DNA from: Sclerodactyla briareus
Taxonomy: Eukaryota > Echinodermata > Holothuroidea > Dendrochirotida > Sclerodactylidae
DNA length: 64,000 bases
Assembly (NCBI GenBank): GCA_026419785.1
Contig: JAODTK010005054.1
Location: 124,001-188,000, forward strand
Direction: 5' to 3'
A program made the position numbers and the translations under genes. Position 1 is the first letter of the stretch. Every line of letters starts with the position of its first letter. The notes below the pieces were generated by a model. The model was not told where the DNA came from, made no database searches, and saw only the letters and a program-made list of their open reading frames with translations. Of the stretch, positions 38,039 to 50,570 are shown one piece after another.

Positions 38039-41000
38039 GTATGTTGTTGTCGTGCACACATAAGGGCTAACAATTTTTTTTTTTTTTTTGGCCCAACTAG
38101 AGTTCATGCGTTACAATGTGTTGTCAGACGAATACTGAGCCGAATTGCCAGATCCAGTGTCCTCTATAATGTAGCCAGTAATAATCACCTTATTAATACA
38201 CAGTGCGATACAGAATCCAGCCTCAACCAACTGAATGTCGATTGCTGGTCAATTGATGCATAGTACGGAATGAGAACGCAGGCGAGTCAAGGAGTTACCA
38301 AAAAGATCAACGAAACTCCTTTCATGGCACTGAAATTGAGCGTGACGTAATTTCATTCGCCCGAATATCAATCCGGCTATTGTCACGCTGAGTAACACAA
38401 TTATGTGTATCTGTGCTATTACTGATGTTGATATGACGTTGTAGTTCGAAATGTTCGTATAATTGACTAACATAAAAAACAAAATAAAAATTACAAAACA
38501 AAACTGCAAATAGGCACCACTCTACTCTTGATTAGTTCGGATAGCGTCATTATTGCGATAGGTACCGCGATATCGTTGAATGCTATCCGACGGTAACCCT
38601 AATATCGATAGTGCCGTTTCATCATGTGCCACAAATTAGTGCCAAATATTAGTCTGCTCGGGCTATGTACATGGCTATTTTAAATCAATGCGTACTAACG
38701 GTTAAACAATGTATAGGATGGCATGATATTGTTACTTGGTACCCTAGTGGTGTGTTAACTCTCACTCACACTACGGAAAATGAAACGATCACGTAATCCC
38801 CCAACTCACGAAGCAACATTTGCTGTACCGCAAAAACAGTCTTAGGTTGCATGCTTTTCTTACGGTCTGAACTCTTCCCTCGTCTAGAGTTTTTACGCTT
38901 ACTTAAAACGGGAAGGGGTGACGTACTTTAACTTTCAGTACTATCAATCGGAGGCCTCTTAATTGAATATAGGATGCCGCGAATGCACTTAGTAATGCTT
39001 CGGTGATAATATGGTAAATTCCTAGCCTTTCAAATTTGTAACAAGAGCTGAGATCCAGGAAACTACACAACCTACTTTCCTTGGTGTTGGAATAGTGCGC
39101 TGCAGTGGATGTACTCTTCCTAACATCCCCTCTGTGATACCTTGACGAGGCATCATTACTAAGTGCGCTGTTGTTAGAGACGGCGCCTCGCTTTTGGGCT
39201 GTACACATACACACTACGTTAGGCCCCATCAGCCGTCACTGATACTCGTTGCACGATTAGACACGTGTTCCGCCAATCTAATAGCTCTGACAGGTCAGAC
39301 TAATTATTTGCTACTGTCTGCTGTTTGGTACGTTCACTTCCATGCAGAACACTGGGGCCCTCAATATACAAGTTCACAGTTGCACAAGACTGTCCAGGTG
39401 TTGGGAAGGAAGGGGGTTGTGCCGGGCAGAATCTTTGAAACTTTGCGCATTTTTTCCAGGTGGGTCTAGAGCCATTTGGTGTTCAAAATAATAGCACACC
39501 TGAACCCTCATTCCGTTTCGAGAATAATTTGGTATTTCAACGCGGTTTCAGGGGAATCGTTGGGCATTCTAGGTGGACGTTGATGTAATCTGGATGCAAT
39601 AAGCACACAAAACATCCACTCTGCTTCGGAAACAATGGAGCATTTTCTCCTAGTCTTAGGGACATTTTTGCATTTCCAAGTGTAGTCTTCGATGCAGTAT
39701 AGCGCAATATAGGCCACACCTACCAATAGGAAGATATTTCAACATATCACCCAGCCTATTGACGGGGTCCGAGAAAAAGGAGTGTTCCGTCCCCTTTGGA
39801 GAAAATTGCATTTTCACAGATGCCGATATATGAAATTTTGTGGCAACAGGCATCATCTAAATACACCCACTCAATTGTTTTCGTGCTGATGACGTATATG
39901 TAATTATTTATTGAGAAATGCAAAGAGGTTTTCCTGATTCGGAAGTGGGGTCGGAATGATACTCCATTCGTCAGACTATTCCTAATTTCCCTACTAGTGC
40001 AAGGGACTTTCTTTCTCCCGACTTGGCCTGAGTGGGGGCATGGCCCCCGACCCCCCGTTGCGCACGCCCCTTGGTATAATTATTATCATAATTACCCGTA
40101 GAGGCTATCCTAATCGTCCAAACGAAAAGCAATGTAGCTCAGTGGATTATACTACAAATCTTCTACAGAGGTATAGCTAAGGTTTTCAATTTGGGTTTTA
40201 ATGAAGAAGTGTTTAAATATGATTCAATTAGGTTGCAAATCGATAGGCTAAACTCTATTTTTGGATGAGGCCCTTCCATTTTATAACAGAAATTTTGATA
40301 CTTAGGGATCAAATCTTGAAAACAGTTTAATGAATCAATATTGAAGTTTGTTTCAAATGTTTCAAATTCAATCTGTTTTGTACATATATGTATGACAAGC
40401 TCAAAAGGGATAACCAATATCCAGTTGTGCCTGGTTATAAGACCGAGCCGAACCGTACAACACTTCCTGGCCATGCAGAGAAAAATCTCCTGGGCAGTGA
40501 TGGTGTACCGAAGGCGATTAGGTTAAGTTCGAAAGTCATGTGCCTGATCAGCCTCATCATTAGCATCTAGTATGAGGGGGTTTTAATTTTTTGGTTTTGT
40601 TACAGGGACAACTACAACAGCTGTCCTGGATGCTGTGAAGGATAAGAGGTTGAACATACTAGACACAACATTGATCATTAGTTGAATAATAACTCATCCA
40701 TGATTACTCCGGGAAAATCAAGTATCTGACCCCCCACGAAACTCTCTCCAGCCTACGAATTACTGCTGCGCCTCATTCTTCAATAAATGCACCACAACGC
40801 TTGGGTGACCCGTATATCACATAACCTATACGGGAATTAAAGCATTGTATAGAGTAAAGTACAACTAGGGGAATATCGTTGATATTTTGTAGTCAATTAA
40901 CTAAGTACCCACCTCTGTATAAAATGAGCTGGGACGCAGAGTACTGTGACCTCTCATTGAGGCGGGAAAAAACAACCCTGCGTAAATACCATGTAGTATG

Positions 41001-41570
41001 TTAGTTATGATCGCGCATGTCTGCTCGGAAAAAATGCAGGAAACTGGTGCTTTCAGTGCGAATATTAACAATTATTACTATATAAAATCCGGGGTGTTCC
41101 ACTTTCATATTTGCTCATTTCAGTAACTGGAATATATCAAAATTGCAGCACTAAAGGTCAGGTGCTTCACAAGTCCATTTATCGCTGTTAATACCAGTCG
41201 GTACTATCTACCTCACCGGAATCTCACTGGTCTCTCAATATCCCTTTATCAATGATCGGGATACACCATGTGTACCTCCACTGCGATGCACGTTCAGGGT
41301 TGAATGAATTCCACTCTTCACCAGCAGACCTGATGATCTATGAGCAATCGTTTGATCAGTCAGAAATGACACTGTTCTTCTGCCGATAGAAGACTGACTA
41401 CCCATCCGTCCTAAACAGATGGAACCCTGACAGGTTTGGACGTGGAAGAGAAATTGGCTGGACGTACCTTTGGAGATATGTGTTGAAGGAGTGGATCTGT
41501 GGTCTGAATAATGAATGAAGCGGAGATTGCTGATTTAAGCATAATGAGAATTATAGGCACGGAAACGTAT
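38039..41570. other. No recognised gene
   Basis: A T run of about 18 lies at 38071-38088. The stretch at 40020-40075 (gggggcatggcccccgaccc) is a GC-rich, partly palindromic motif of the sort often seen in dispersed invertebrate repeats, but its borders are unclear. A tRNA-like gtagctcagtgg at 40134 lacks a B box. Nothing else is supportable. Confidence 0.45.
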
Positions 41571-42160
41571 TATTACAACATTCTCCAAACAGACCGTCGT
41601 AATGTTTGTTACTAACATTGTGTTTATTTATCTAAACAAATTGAATAGTCTGGGAGTCGATTATCACCGTGTCACCGGCCGACGGTACGATGACATCAAA
41701 ATACATACAATTTCAGCTGATATGGGTGTGGGAATAATACATAAATGTTATTGCGCAATAACTGATGTCTTTATGGTGGGCATGGCCTTTTTTATATGTG
41801 TAATATAGAATGATGTTATAAGTAATATTATATATAATATGTTATAGAGCAGTACGGATATGGTAGGACCTAACACTTCGGAAAAAGCTCCAAACAGAGC
41901 ATCGTAATGTTTGTTACTAACATTGTGTTTATTTATCTAAACAAATTGAATAGTCAGAAAATCAATTATCACAATGTCACCGGCAGACGGAACGATGACA
42001 TCGAAATACATTGGCGAGTTGCTAGTCTGGCGCATGACGTAGTAAGTAGTTGTCCTAGGCATGGAAGCATAAGCTCAGGGCCCGAATTGAGCAAGTGTGG
42101 GATAATACATGTATGTTATATAACTTTATGGGGGATACCTATATTATATGGCGTAATATA
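41571..42160. repeat. Two-copy tandem duplication, about 305-bp period
   Basis: The run aatgtttgttactaacattg, then tgtttatttatctaaacaaa, occurs at 41600 and 41905. Conserved later blocks are tgtcaccggc, cgatgacatc and gggataatacat. The first 70 bp are nearly identical and the rest is more diverged. Each copy contains a 20-codon open stretch from the same ATG-like start, with mostly replacement differences, so I do not call it coding. Confidence 0.88.
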
Positions 42161-43855
42161 AATGAAGTCCATGCCGAAAAGACTTGGATTTGAAATGAAA
42201 AAACACTTATCTGGAAATATGTACGAAGAACGCAATAACCTCCCCCCCCCCCCCCCAAAATTTATGAAACTTGTCGTGAAAAAAAATGTGGTCTTCCACG
42301 GGGTCGAGTTTGTTCCTCCTGTAGTGTTATTTCCCCCGATTCCCCATAAATACGGACTTACGTGATTTCATTTGTTCCGTTGATGACGTGCGGCAATGCT
42401 TCCTGCATGCCTATTCGAGATGGGTTCCGCTATCAAAAAGAAAACAAATTAGAGAATGCGCTACATCACCACAAAAAAATACTCAAGAGAGACAACAGTC
42501 GGAAATGCCGAGTGGTGCGGTAGTGATCAAAGTTTGACCAAAGTATTTATTTAAAGCGATTTTCATCATCAGTGACAGAACTTGTTATATTCTGGAGTCG
42601 TTGACTTAGACCGGTTCTGCCGGGTTCCCATTCAGACGACAGTAACTGCCCATCGCCATGCTCAATTTGTGACACGGCGTGAACCATTACAATTTGGTGA
42701 TGGACTGATAAACAACAATATATTTACTCAGTATCAATCATGTCTTCGGCTTTGGTTCGGGGTCCCTCAGAGCCAACAGTTGATAATTTAGGCATGATCG
42801 GTATCACCTTGAGCCAGGTGGCGACGGACTTTTTCTTTTCTTGAGTGGCGGGGCAGCCCTTTGGAAAGGGCATTCAGTAGCTGAGAGGAAATATCTCACC
42901 CAAAGAGCGCCCTCATTTGTGCAAATTTGTTTCTTGCAGATTCGTCATTTTAACGTGTACAACAATGTGACACTTAGGAATAAAACTATTAGCTTCATCA
43001 TTTTTATTGAGGCTTAAAAAAATCCGGTTTTCCCCTCTACTTCATTGGCTGGAGGCTTGAAAAGTCTGTTACCGATGACAACGGATGCAAAACACATATT
43101 GCTCATTGATACAATTTGGAAGGCCGGCCCAATGGCAATAGGCAGGTAGATGTGAGGAGAAGGGGCAACCAGCTGCCCCCGCGGCGAATATGCAGAGGGG
43201 AAGCTTCCCCTACTTCCCCCGTAGGCGTAGGCCCGGCGCCCCTGCCTTGAGCTGTTGAGCAGCTGACGCTGGTCTCCTCCAAGATGGCATGGATAATTTA
43301 AACAACACTTCCTATCATCACAGTGGAGTGTGGGTACTTGGACAGTCTAATTGGCGTTCTAATAGGCCTATTAAGTCGATTTTCAGGTTGTCCTGCTCGG
43401 CTCTCAGTTTTCAAAACATTTAACGATTGTAATCCCCGATTGAGTATCTCTTATTTGCATGGTATTCTACAATGTTTTACGGGCAGCGTTTTGGATTATA
43501 CCCCCAAATTCAGTGACTATGACTGATGCTACTTTAAGTAACCACGCGTGAAAATGTACATCCGGCGGCAATCATACTGTGATAACATCACGGTCGTTGA
43601 AAAGGTTGTCGAGTGGGTTTTAGCTGAGGCTGAAAGCTTCAAACACATTATCTATCTGTTATTTCACGGTGTTATCAGATGCTGATGGAATCACGACGTG
43701 AAGAGAGGATAGGAGTATATTTTGTTGATTAATGGAGGCGTATCAGATCTTGGATGGTCCCTAACTCTTCAGTGAAATGAAGCAGATAATCTTCAGGCCA
43801 TTGGAGTCGTTTTGTCCTATACATTTTTCCTATGATCGTGCGCATTACATAGTAA
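42161..43855. other. No recognised gene
   Basis: Poly(C) of about 16 at 42241-42256. A GC-rich patch at 43130-43260 contains cttcccctacttcccccgta, which looks like part of a dispersed repeat. No exon was identified. Confidence 0.45.
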
Positions 43856-44221
43856 ATCGAGGTTGTCCTAACGAGCATTCCGTTTCGAGTACGCGAAAAT
43901 AATGTGCTATGGTTGAAGAATGAATGGGGAGAATTCAATATTGCTGAATTAAAGAACAAAACTAAAATTGCAAGGTTGATTTCATTTGGTGCATATTTCG
44001 TAGCTGACCACCCTTCTGTCAAAATAAATATTGTAGATGACGTTACATATGAGAATGCACACCTCACGTATTATAACTATTATAGTATGGTGAGTTCATA
44101 CGGAATCTTCTCTACTTATTTATCACTGTCAATCTTCCGAATTGTTTTCTTCTTCCTCTTGATTTGTTTACCAACGAAACAACAGAAATTTAGAGATACC
44201 TGGAATAGTTATCCCAAATGA
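43856..44221 (+). CDS. Unassigned candidate exon upstream of the receptor gene
   Basis: The frame is open from 43856 to 44221. It reads protein-like: VLWLKNEWGEFNIAELKNKT, IARLISFGAYFVADHPSVKI, NIVDDVTYENAHLTYYNYYS. Position 44090 begins GTGAGT, so the coding part may end there; without splicing it runs on into a hydrophobic stretch (YLSLSIFRIVFFFLLICL) and stops. No strong pyrimidine tract marks an acceptor. I do not recognise the protein. It ends 230 bp before the receptor TATA box on the same strand, so it would need its own gene or be an old fragment. Confidence 0.25.
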   Translation: MEVVLTSIPFRVRENNVLWLKNEWGEFNIAELKNKTKIARLISFGAYFVADHPSVKINIVDDVTYENAHLTYYNYYSMVSSYGIFSTYLSLSIFRIVFFFLLICLPTKQQKFRDTWNSYPK

Positions 44222-44445
44222 ACTAAACAGATATAGAGAAACGTAAATAACCTTGTTCGTGCCTAATAGGCTTAGCCAAAATGTTACTGGTGATTCATTT
44301 GCTAAGCACCTTTCATGTTTTAGTTTTTTATGTTTTTTTTTAATTGGGGTACTGTGCTAATTACCCTACTCGATTCTCATTATTACTCCTGCACAGTACC
44401 GCTCCTCGAAATGACAACCTTTTAGGTTTCAATATGATTATGAGC

Positions 44446-44452
44446 TATAAAA
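44446..44452 (+). promoter_or_regulatory. Putative TATA box of the receptor gene
   Basis: TATAAAA lies 311 bp upstream of the proposed start codon. A transcription start near 44476 would give a leader of about 280 nt. Confidence 0.5.
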
Positions 44453-44466
44453 CTGGAGCGATGGTG

Positions 44467-44475
44467 GCGCATGCG
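44467..44475 (+). promoter_or_regulatory. NRF1-like GCGCATGCG motif
   Basis: GCGCATGCG matches the core of the palindromic NRF1 site and sits at the expected transcription start, 15 bp after the TATA box. Factor assignment is inference. Confidence 0.35.
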
Positions 44476-44756
44476 TAATAATAGCCGTAAACCCGCTGAC
44501 GGAGCGACAATAATTACATACGAGTTACACAACCACAAGAGTATCTGATTCGTAAATGGTCACAAGCGATATTGCGCATTCCCGTATGTACAGTGGGCAC
44601 TAGGAAATCTTTTTCGGGACAACGATTCCCGCGCTTTTGTTACGAGGTATCGGTAACGAGGTTTGGGAATTACCGTGTATCGAAACGATTCGCGTATCGG
44701 AAATACGAATGCAGCTTCTCGCGAAGGGGGAAGATCTGTGAGATACGACTTACAGA
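44476..44756 (+). other. Putative 5' leader with a uORF and two hairpins
   Basis: A 15-codon upstream frame runs from ATG 44556 to TAG 44603. The second half of the leader is CpG-rich. It can form two stems: cggtaa with ttaccg (44651-44675), and attcgcgtat with atacgaat (44688-44710, one 2-nt bulge). Together these would be expected to reduce translation of the main frame; that is inference. Confidence 0.4.
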
Positions 44757-44830
44757 ATGATGTATTCCAAGATAAAATCACGTTTCGTCTCGATCGGATT
44801 TATCGCCGCACTGTTTTTCGTTGATTGCAG
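44757..44830 (+). CDS. GABA-A-type receptor subunit, exon 1 (signal peptide)
   Basis: Twenty-four codons, MMYSKIKSRFVSIGFIAALF then FVDC, plus two bases of the next codon. This is a standard signal peptide: a lysine/arginine-rich start, a hydrophobic core of about 12 residues and a small polar end. The first of two adjacent ATGs is chosen because it has A at -3. The exon ends CAG followed by GTAAGT, a consensus donor, in phase 2. The exon at 62252 supplies the missing base (AG + A = Arg) and continues open, so the junction reads DCRAERID, with cleavage likely around there. TATA, uORF and leader lie upstream. The 17.4-kb link is inferred; other short exons between them cannot be excluded. Confidence 0.6.
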
Positions 44831-45391
44831 GTAAGTGCTGTGCGAGGTGATTTGGTTTCTGTATTAAATATGTCAGGAAGTTTTCATATTGATTTCTCGG
44901 ACACTGACATGTGTTAGTGGTTTTGTACACTCATTCTGCCTATCTATCTGACACGTTTTCGTGACAGGGTTTCTATTGTATCTACGGGGTAGGTGTCGTA
45001 GTCCAATATGCTAAGTGTCGTAACCGTACTGAAACTACTGCTGAAGAGAAATACATGCATTGAGGTACCCAAAATTTCTGAAACGGGACGTAATATATGC
45101 TAATGTAAATCCAAAATTCCGCTATGCTTCGAGATGCGAGGGAAATTCATCGCTTAGTTCTTTGCTGCTAAAACATGTTATCATACTAAAAGCCCAACGC
45201 ATGTGTTAGTGCGTTGATAACAAATTATTCATTCAAACAATCAGTCAATAGTAAATAAACGACCTCAGTAGTCAAAGCCAAATCTATTTGAGCATACGTT
45301 TAAGGTGTGGAATTTCACATTATAGTCATGCCTGGTAAACTGGGATTGACGAAGGCAAACTTCTTAATCATCTGAACTACTTCGCTAATCA

Positions 45392-45436
45392 ATAAAAAAA
45401 AAACAAAAAAAAAAAAAATTTAAAAAAAAAAAAAAA
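45392..45436. repeat. A-rich tract
   Basis: About 45 bp, almost all A. No SINE body could be recognised on either side. Confidence 0.9.
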
Positions 45437-47805
45437 CATCGCTCTCATGGAAAGGTAGTCAAAGTTTGCCCTAACACGTACACTCCCCGCACGCTGTTGT
45501 AAAAATCATGCAACGCCACCCGCTATTACCTCACGCGTTTGAGATCACGAGGCTCTAACGACATAGGTGGAATATAATTTGATGCTAATACCCCCCTAGC
45601 ATACTCGACATTCGTCCTATACAGCCTTAGTCAGTGGTCAAGATAAACAATGCTATACCCACGGCTGAAACAATGCTTATTCTTAGCTTAACGTTACGAG
45701 TTCATAAACCTAATCAGTATTCATTGAAACCTTTGGTACGCCACACCATTAGAATCAGGATAATATGAAGTATCATACGTATTAGGGGACTTTGTCTGCT
45801 CACAGTTATGAATAGTTGTACCATTTGTATCGTTTCACTAGAATAAAGTGAACAAATAGTGTCAGTAGTCCTTAGTTGGTCATTTCTTAACCAATTTCAA
45901 ACTAATTAAAAGTAGAACGATTACGTCAAATGTAATTATTAGCTATGCCTGTTGTCACAGGGTGTTTTCCGAAGCAGAATACATACTGTTTGATCTCGCA
46001 CAATCACAAAGTTGGGCGAGTCCACCGGTGCGGCTCATTGTTTGTAAATGATAGGAAGTATTTTGTTTCTGTAACCCGCATTACACGGGTAGTTAAATTT
46101 AGTCGATCGTACTCACAATGGTTTAATCTACTCGCCGATACCTAAACTTCAGAGATGTCATTAGTCTGATTTGCAATCACGCACTCGCTAAGGGCAAGGC
46201 CAGGGGATTGCATGGTGAATCAGCGCGCTACGAGCGTGCAAACAACAAGGCATAAAATGTATATATATATAAGCAGGAACCTATACAATCAGGGGTTTAA
46301 AAGAGCTCTCACATTCCAAAGTAGTCAGGTCAATATTAAACATACGAACATTGTTGATTAGGTACACTGGGGATTAATGGTGCTGCGATTCTTCATTTCC
46401 ATGCGGTTTAATTAGACACACCGGGAAGCTAGGGCGAGGTGGGAAAACAGATCAAAGAGAACTGAATACGAATTAACCTATTACTCTAGCTAATTATTTG
46501 ATGTCACAGCTTTCGACAAATATGGCCTGTCATTGCGGAGTACATTTGGTGGAGATGGTTTATACAAAGTGAGAGTGTAGAGTATCAGTGTGCCGTGTGA
46601 AGGTACATCGAAACACGGTTCAACCCATCCACGAAGTTCCGTTTTTGAGAGGTCACATCAGCGACAATTTGATCCAGGCAGAAATGCGATTCCCCTCTCA
46701 CCGGTTGAGGCTCCTCATTTCAATTCCATACTTGTGAGCTAGATTATATTGAGTATTATTGGTTATATAACATTCACCTCAGGATTTGATGCCATTACTG
46801 CACACATTGTGAAAAATTGTGCATGGAACTAAACAATACACGAAGTAGGGCGTAAATAATACATCAGTAGGAAAGGTGAATGGTTGCAGAGTAACACTTA
46901 TCATTTTGACGGACATTCTTTATCGCATGTTTCGCAAGCTAAGCTGATGTAACAATTCCACTGAAGTCAGGAGTCATTTCATCCGCATTAGCTTTCCTGA
47001 TCATTGATAGTAATAGTGGAATAATTGTCATAAATGCTTCAGCCACCCTAGTCTTACTTCGTAAACGAGGGCAGGAAACACATTTGCCTGAGGTGGGCGT
47101 TATTTCATGCTCCCCCCCCCGTAATTTATTATCAATAGTATGAATCGGCAGCCGAGAAAACCTCCTATTGAACAACACGGTGCTTTCTAACAACATTTCC
47201 TATAATATTGATAGCAAAAAACTTCATTAAATATCGGAAGACAACGAACACGTATTTAATACATACTATCTAGTGTTATTTATATTTAGTATTACTGTCC
47301 AGTACAATTCACTGTAGGCTCACTAGCCGGTTCACTGCCAGTCCTACATTGTTGTGGCACTTGACCTACCACGCGGTACTAGTAATTTATTAGTGACAAA
47401 AAGAATGCGAGGACAAAACCGCGGTACATCATCCTATTTGTTCTCGACGTCAACTCTCATTATTTGAACAGCACTTCAGATGTGGTTATTTGAGAATCAT
47501 ACTGTAATTGTGGCTGTAATTGTACACTACGCAACGACATGCTCTCACACACCGGGGGCAATTCAGAGACGAAAACAAACTTCCCAGAGCAAAAAGTACT
47601 GACCGTGCACTCATTACATATTGACGTTATTGACGAAGGGTGGGCGCTACGCCACCTTAACATGAAGTCGACGTCATAAGAGTTAAAAGCGGCAGTGTGA
47701 CGTCAGCATGAACAACGTGGCTAAATTATAACGTAGTAAACCTATTGTTATTCACTTGAAATGAGCGTACAGTCGAAGTGCCGAGATTGATATCCTGGCG
47801 GAGAG

Positions 47806-47990
47806 CGGCTGAGTGGTATCAGTGATGATGTTTTGCATGCAAACATACAAGTTCGAGTTCTAGCATCACTGGACGTTTCCTTAGGTGGCTGTACTTGAGG
47901 TCGCTATGGGTATCCGACTCATCTATTGGTCTGATATCCGGGTCATATATCCTCACGTTCAATCAGGAGACTTCCGTCACATATATATGT
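47806..47990 (+). mobile_element. tRNA-derived SINE (second SINE family), partial
   Basis: The head ggctgagtggtatcagtgat and the B-box-like agttcgagttc (near 47850) have tRNA spacing. The next stretch (gacgtttccttaggtggctg) parallels the minus-strand SINE at 4150-4478 (aagtttttccctaggttgct). The match fades after about 70 bp of body, so the 3' part is decayed or of another subfamily. Confidence 0.65.
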
Positions 47991-48094
47991 TCGTTTCGGC
48001 AGCCCAAATGGTAGTGTGTGGTCAAATTGAAAGAGAAAGTCTTCTCTGATAAAGAACAGATTTGTTCATATTGCTAAATTATGTTGCCTTATCT

Positions 48095-48135
48095 TATCTA
48101 TCTATCTATCATCTATCTATCTATCTATCTATCTA

Positions 48136-48184
<49 letters not shown>

Positions 48185-48210
48185 ATCTATCTATCTATCT
48201 ATCTATCTAT
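48095..48210. repeat. (TATC)n microsatellite
   Basis: About 115 bp of TATC units with three ATC slips. Confidence 0.97.
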
Positions 48211-49379
48211 ACTGGTAGTAGCTCCAACAGCAAATAACGTGTCCTGTATACATGGCATGTAAAAATCGACTTCCGTAAAAATCTAATTCTTTAAATTGGA
48301 TTGGTTATTCGTTCAACAGCTCAAAATGGAATATGCAACGACATAACACTTTAGCTAACTGACTCACTCACTCACTGACTCACTGATTCACTGGCTGAAC
48401 TGACGCTATGACACACCTGCGCTATTGAATCATTTATAACACTAATCCTTGGTAATGATTATCAGTTTTTTTTTTCTTCAATCATAATCATTATTTACGC
48501 AAGTCGCCTCTTAACTTTGCTCACTTCACAAGTTCCATCACTCGATAGAACATTACAGGTGGTATCGAACGACACATTTGTGTTTTAATGAATGAGTGTA
48601 ACAAGAATTTCTAGTATTTGATTCCGAGTAAATAACTAAACTGAAGTTGATATGAACAATAATCTTATCAGCGGTACTGTGATAAGTGATGGTTCTTTGA
48701 ACGGTGGTGTCAGCTGACCAAAAACATTTCGAGCTAGAAAATGAACAACGATCACCGAAAATTAGGATTAAAAACATATGAGCAAAGTTTCTAGTGCGGA
48801 AGTAAATCTTGTATCATCTCATACATTTCCCAGCACTCCATATTTCCAGAGAAAGAGGCACTGTTAGTCATACATTATTTCTACCATCTCGCCTTCACGA
48901 ATGTATAAAGTGATTGATAACCACGAATGTAGTCAATCTCATGCAATCAGTGCTCATCTCTGTCTCAGCTCTGTCGCCGTCATGTCTCGCTAGAGTATTG
49001 GGTGACTGAAAACGCAGGCGAACAGACATTCTGTCTATCCGCCTAAAAAAACGTATTAGAATGAGAAATAATAACGTTTGGGTTACTGTAGATTGTCACT
49101 GTTTCGTTGTAAGATGAACCTTATCAGTGCCTATGCATCAGGTTGTGTTTAGTCATTCAGTATATATCTGCGCCTGGATAATTGAATCATGTTTAATTGG
49201 TTAGTCTTCTACGAACTCCTTGTGATACCGATAGATGCTGTGAATACGAAACGACAGGTGGGTGGATTTAACTAGGATCGGAATCTGCTACAAAGTACAT
49301 TAGGTTACATGATGCAAGGCATCGTGCTTCGGTATCACGTACGCACCTGTATCGTGGGAATGATTAACTGATTGATGGA

Positions 49380-50570
49380 TTGCAGGGTCTTTTAGGGGTC
49401 CCGTCCACTGGGTTGGCATCACTTCCCAAATTCTTACATTTCATAGACATTGTCGAGATTTGCATTACTGTGCTTGTGGGAATTCACTGACGCTAGCTGT
49501 TGCCCACCATAGAAGTCGGGCGATGAAGGGTGCTCATGTTGGGTATTCCGGAGGGCCAAGTTCTTCACGACTGATACAGGTTGCTGGAATTAACACTCAG
49601 GCTTGATCTCAGAATCCCAAGAAAAGCAACGTCGGTCTTCGGAAAGTTTGGCATGAGCCAATGAAAGGATCCGAAAGAAGTCACAGTGTGAGCTTACGAG
49701 CTTGGACAGTCGTTTGAAGGGCTGGATGTGAATGTGGACCCGAGTGGTCCAGAATGGGCAAACTTCAGAACCGGCATCTCGTGACACTCAGAAGACGCAA
49801 CCTGGAATGTCCGAGGAGGACCACCGGGGCAATTTCTAGAGAGGGGAACAGTCGATTCCATCGAGCGGAGTCGCTAGGCGAGGCTCAATAGTGAGACTGA
49901 GCTCTCTAGGTAGCTATGGCGCATGGCACTGGGAGCACCCCGACGCGACCAAGAAGTGGGGGTCCAGCGTCTTTGTGAGCCCGTGGAGAGGACAAAAGGG
50001 TATCTCGCCGCCGTCACACATAGCGAATCGGAGAGTCCGCAACTCGGCCTCTGGTATGCGGTGCCCAGCTGTCAAGGCAGATGACGGCAGGGTCTTGACT
50101 GAGTAATCCGATGTGGGGCCCTGCTGGCTGAATATTTTGGTTGAGTATTCTTCAGGCTGAGACCCCAAGCTTGAAAATCCAGATGGATGGTGTAATCCCA
50201 ACTAACTCACTCTCATTCCTCAGTTCTTAACAAAGTTTGCTAGAATCATCCCAAACAGGATTCGTGGTAGCTGCTTGTGCATCTGCGTCCTGAGCAGTCG
50301 GAAGAAGAAGAAGGACTCACAAGGAGGCGGAATCACATCTTGGCTTTCTGTGTCTTGTCTGAGGGATCGGGAATTCGGATAGGGGGTGTTTTGATTGTGG
50401 CCTATATCATCTCGACAGGCCCTCGACTCAGTGGTGTGAAGGTGTGATGGTGAAGTCACTTTACAGTCCTTTACCGTGTCACGGGCGGGGGACAGGGGTA
50501 ACCTTCTGGCTACAACACTATTCATACGTGGTTAGACGGACCATGGGTCACGGATAATACCTACTGCGGG
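49380..50570 (+). other. GC-rich block, possible LINE 5' region
   Basis: This 1.2-kb block is clearly richer in G and C than its surroundings. At 49797-49814 the plus strand reads ATWNVR, the opening motif of many apurinic-type LINE endonucleases, but the following residues do not continue the domain. Open frames at 49891-50106 (plus) and 50220-50525 (minus) match nothing I know. A decayed retroelement is the likeliest source; a captured exon cluster is not excluded. Confidence 0.25.

Noticed and set aside
40131-40200. tRNA gene suggested by gtagctcagtgg
   Set aside because: No B box and no cloverleaf can be formed downstream.
48062-48262. Tyr/Leu/Ser/Ile-rich frame over the TATC repeat
   Set aside because: Microsatellite translation.
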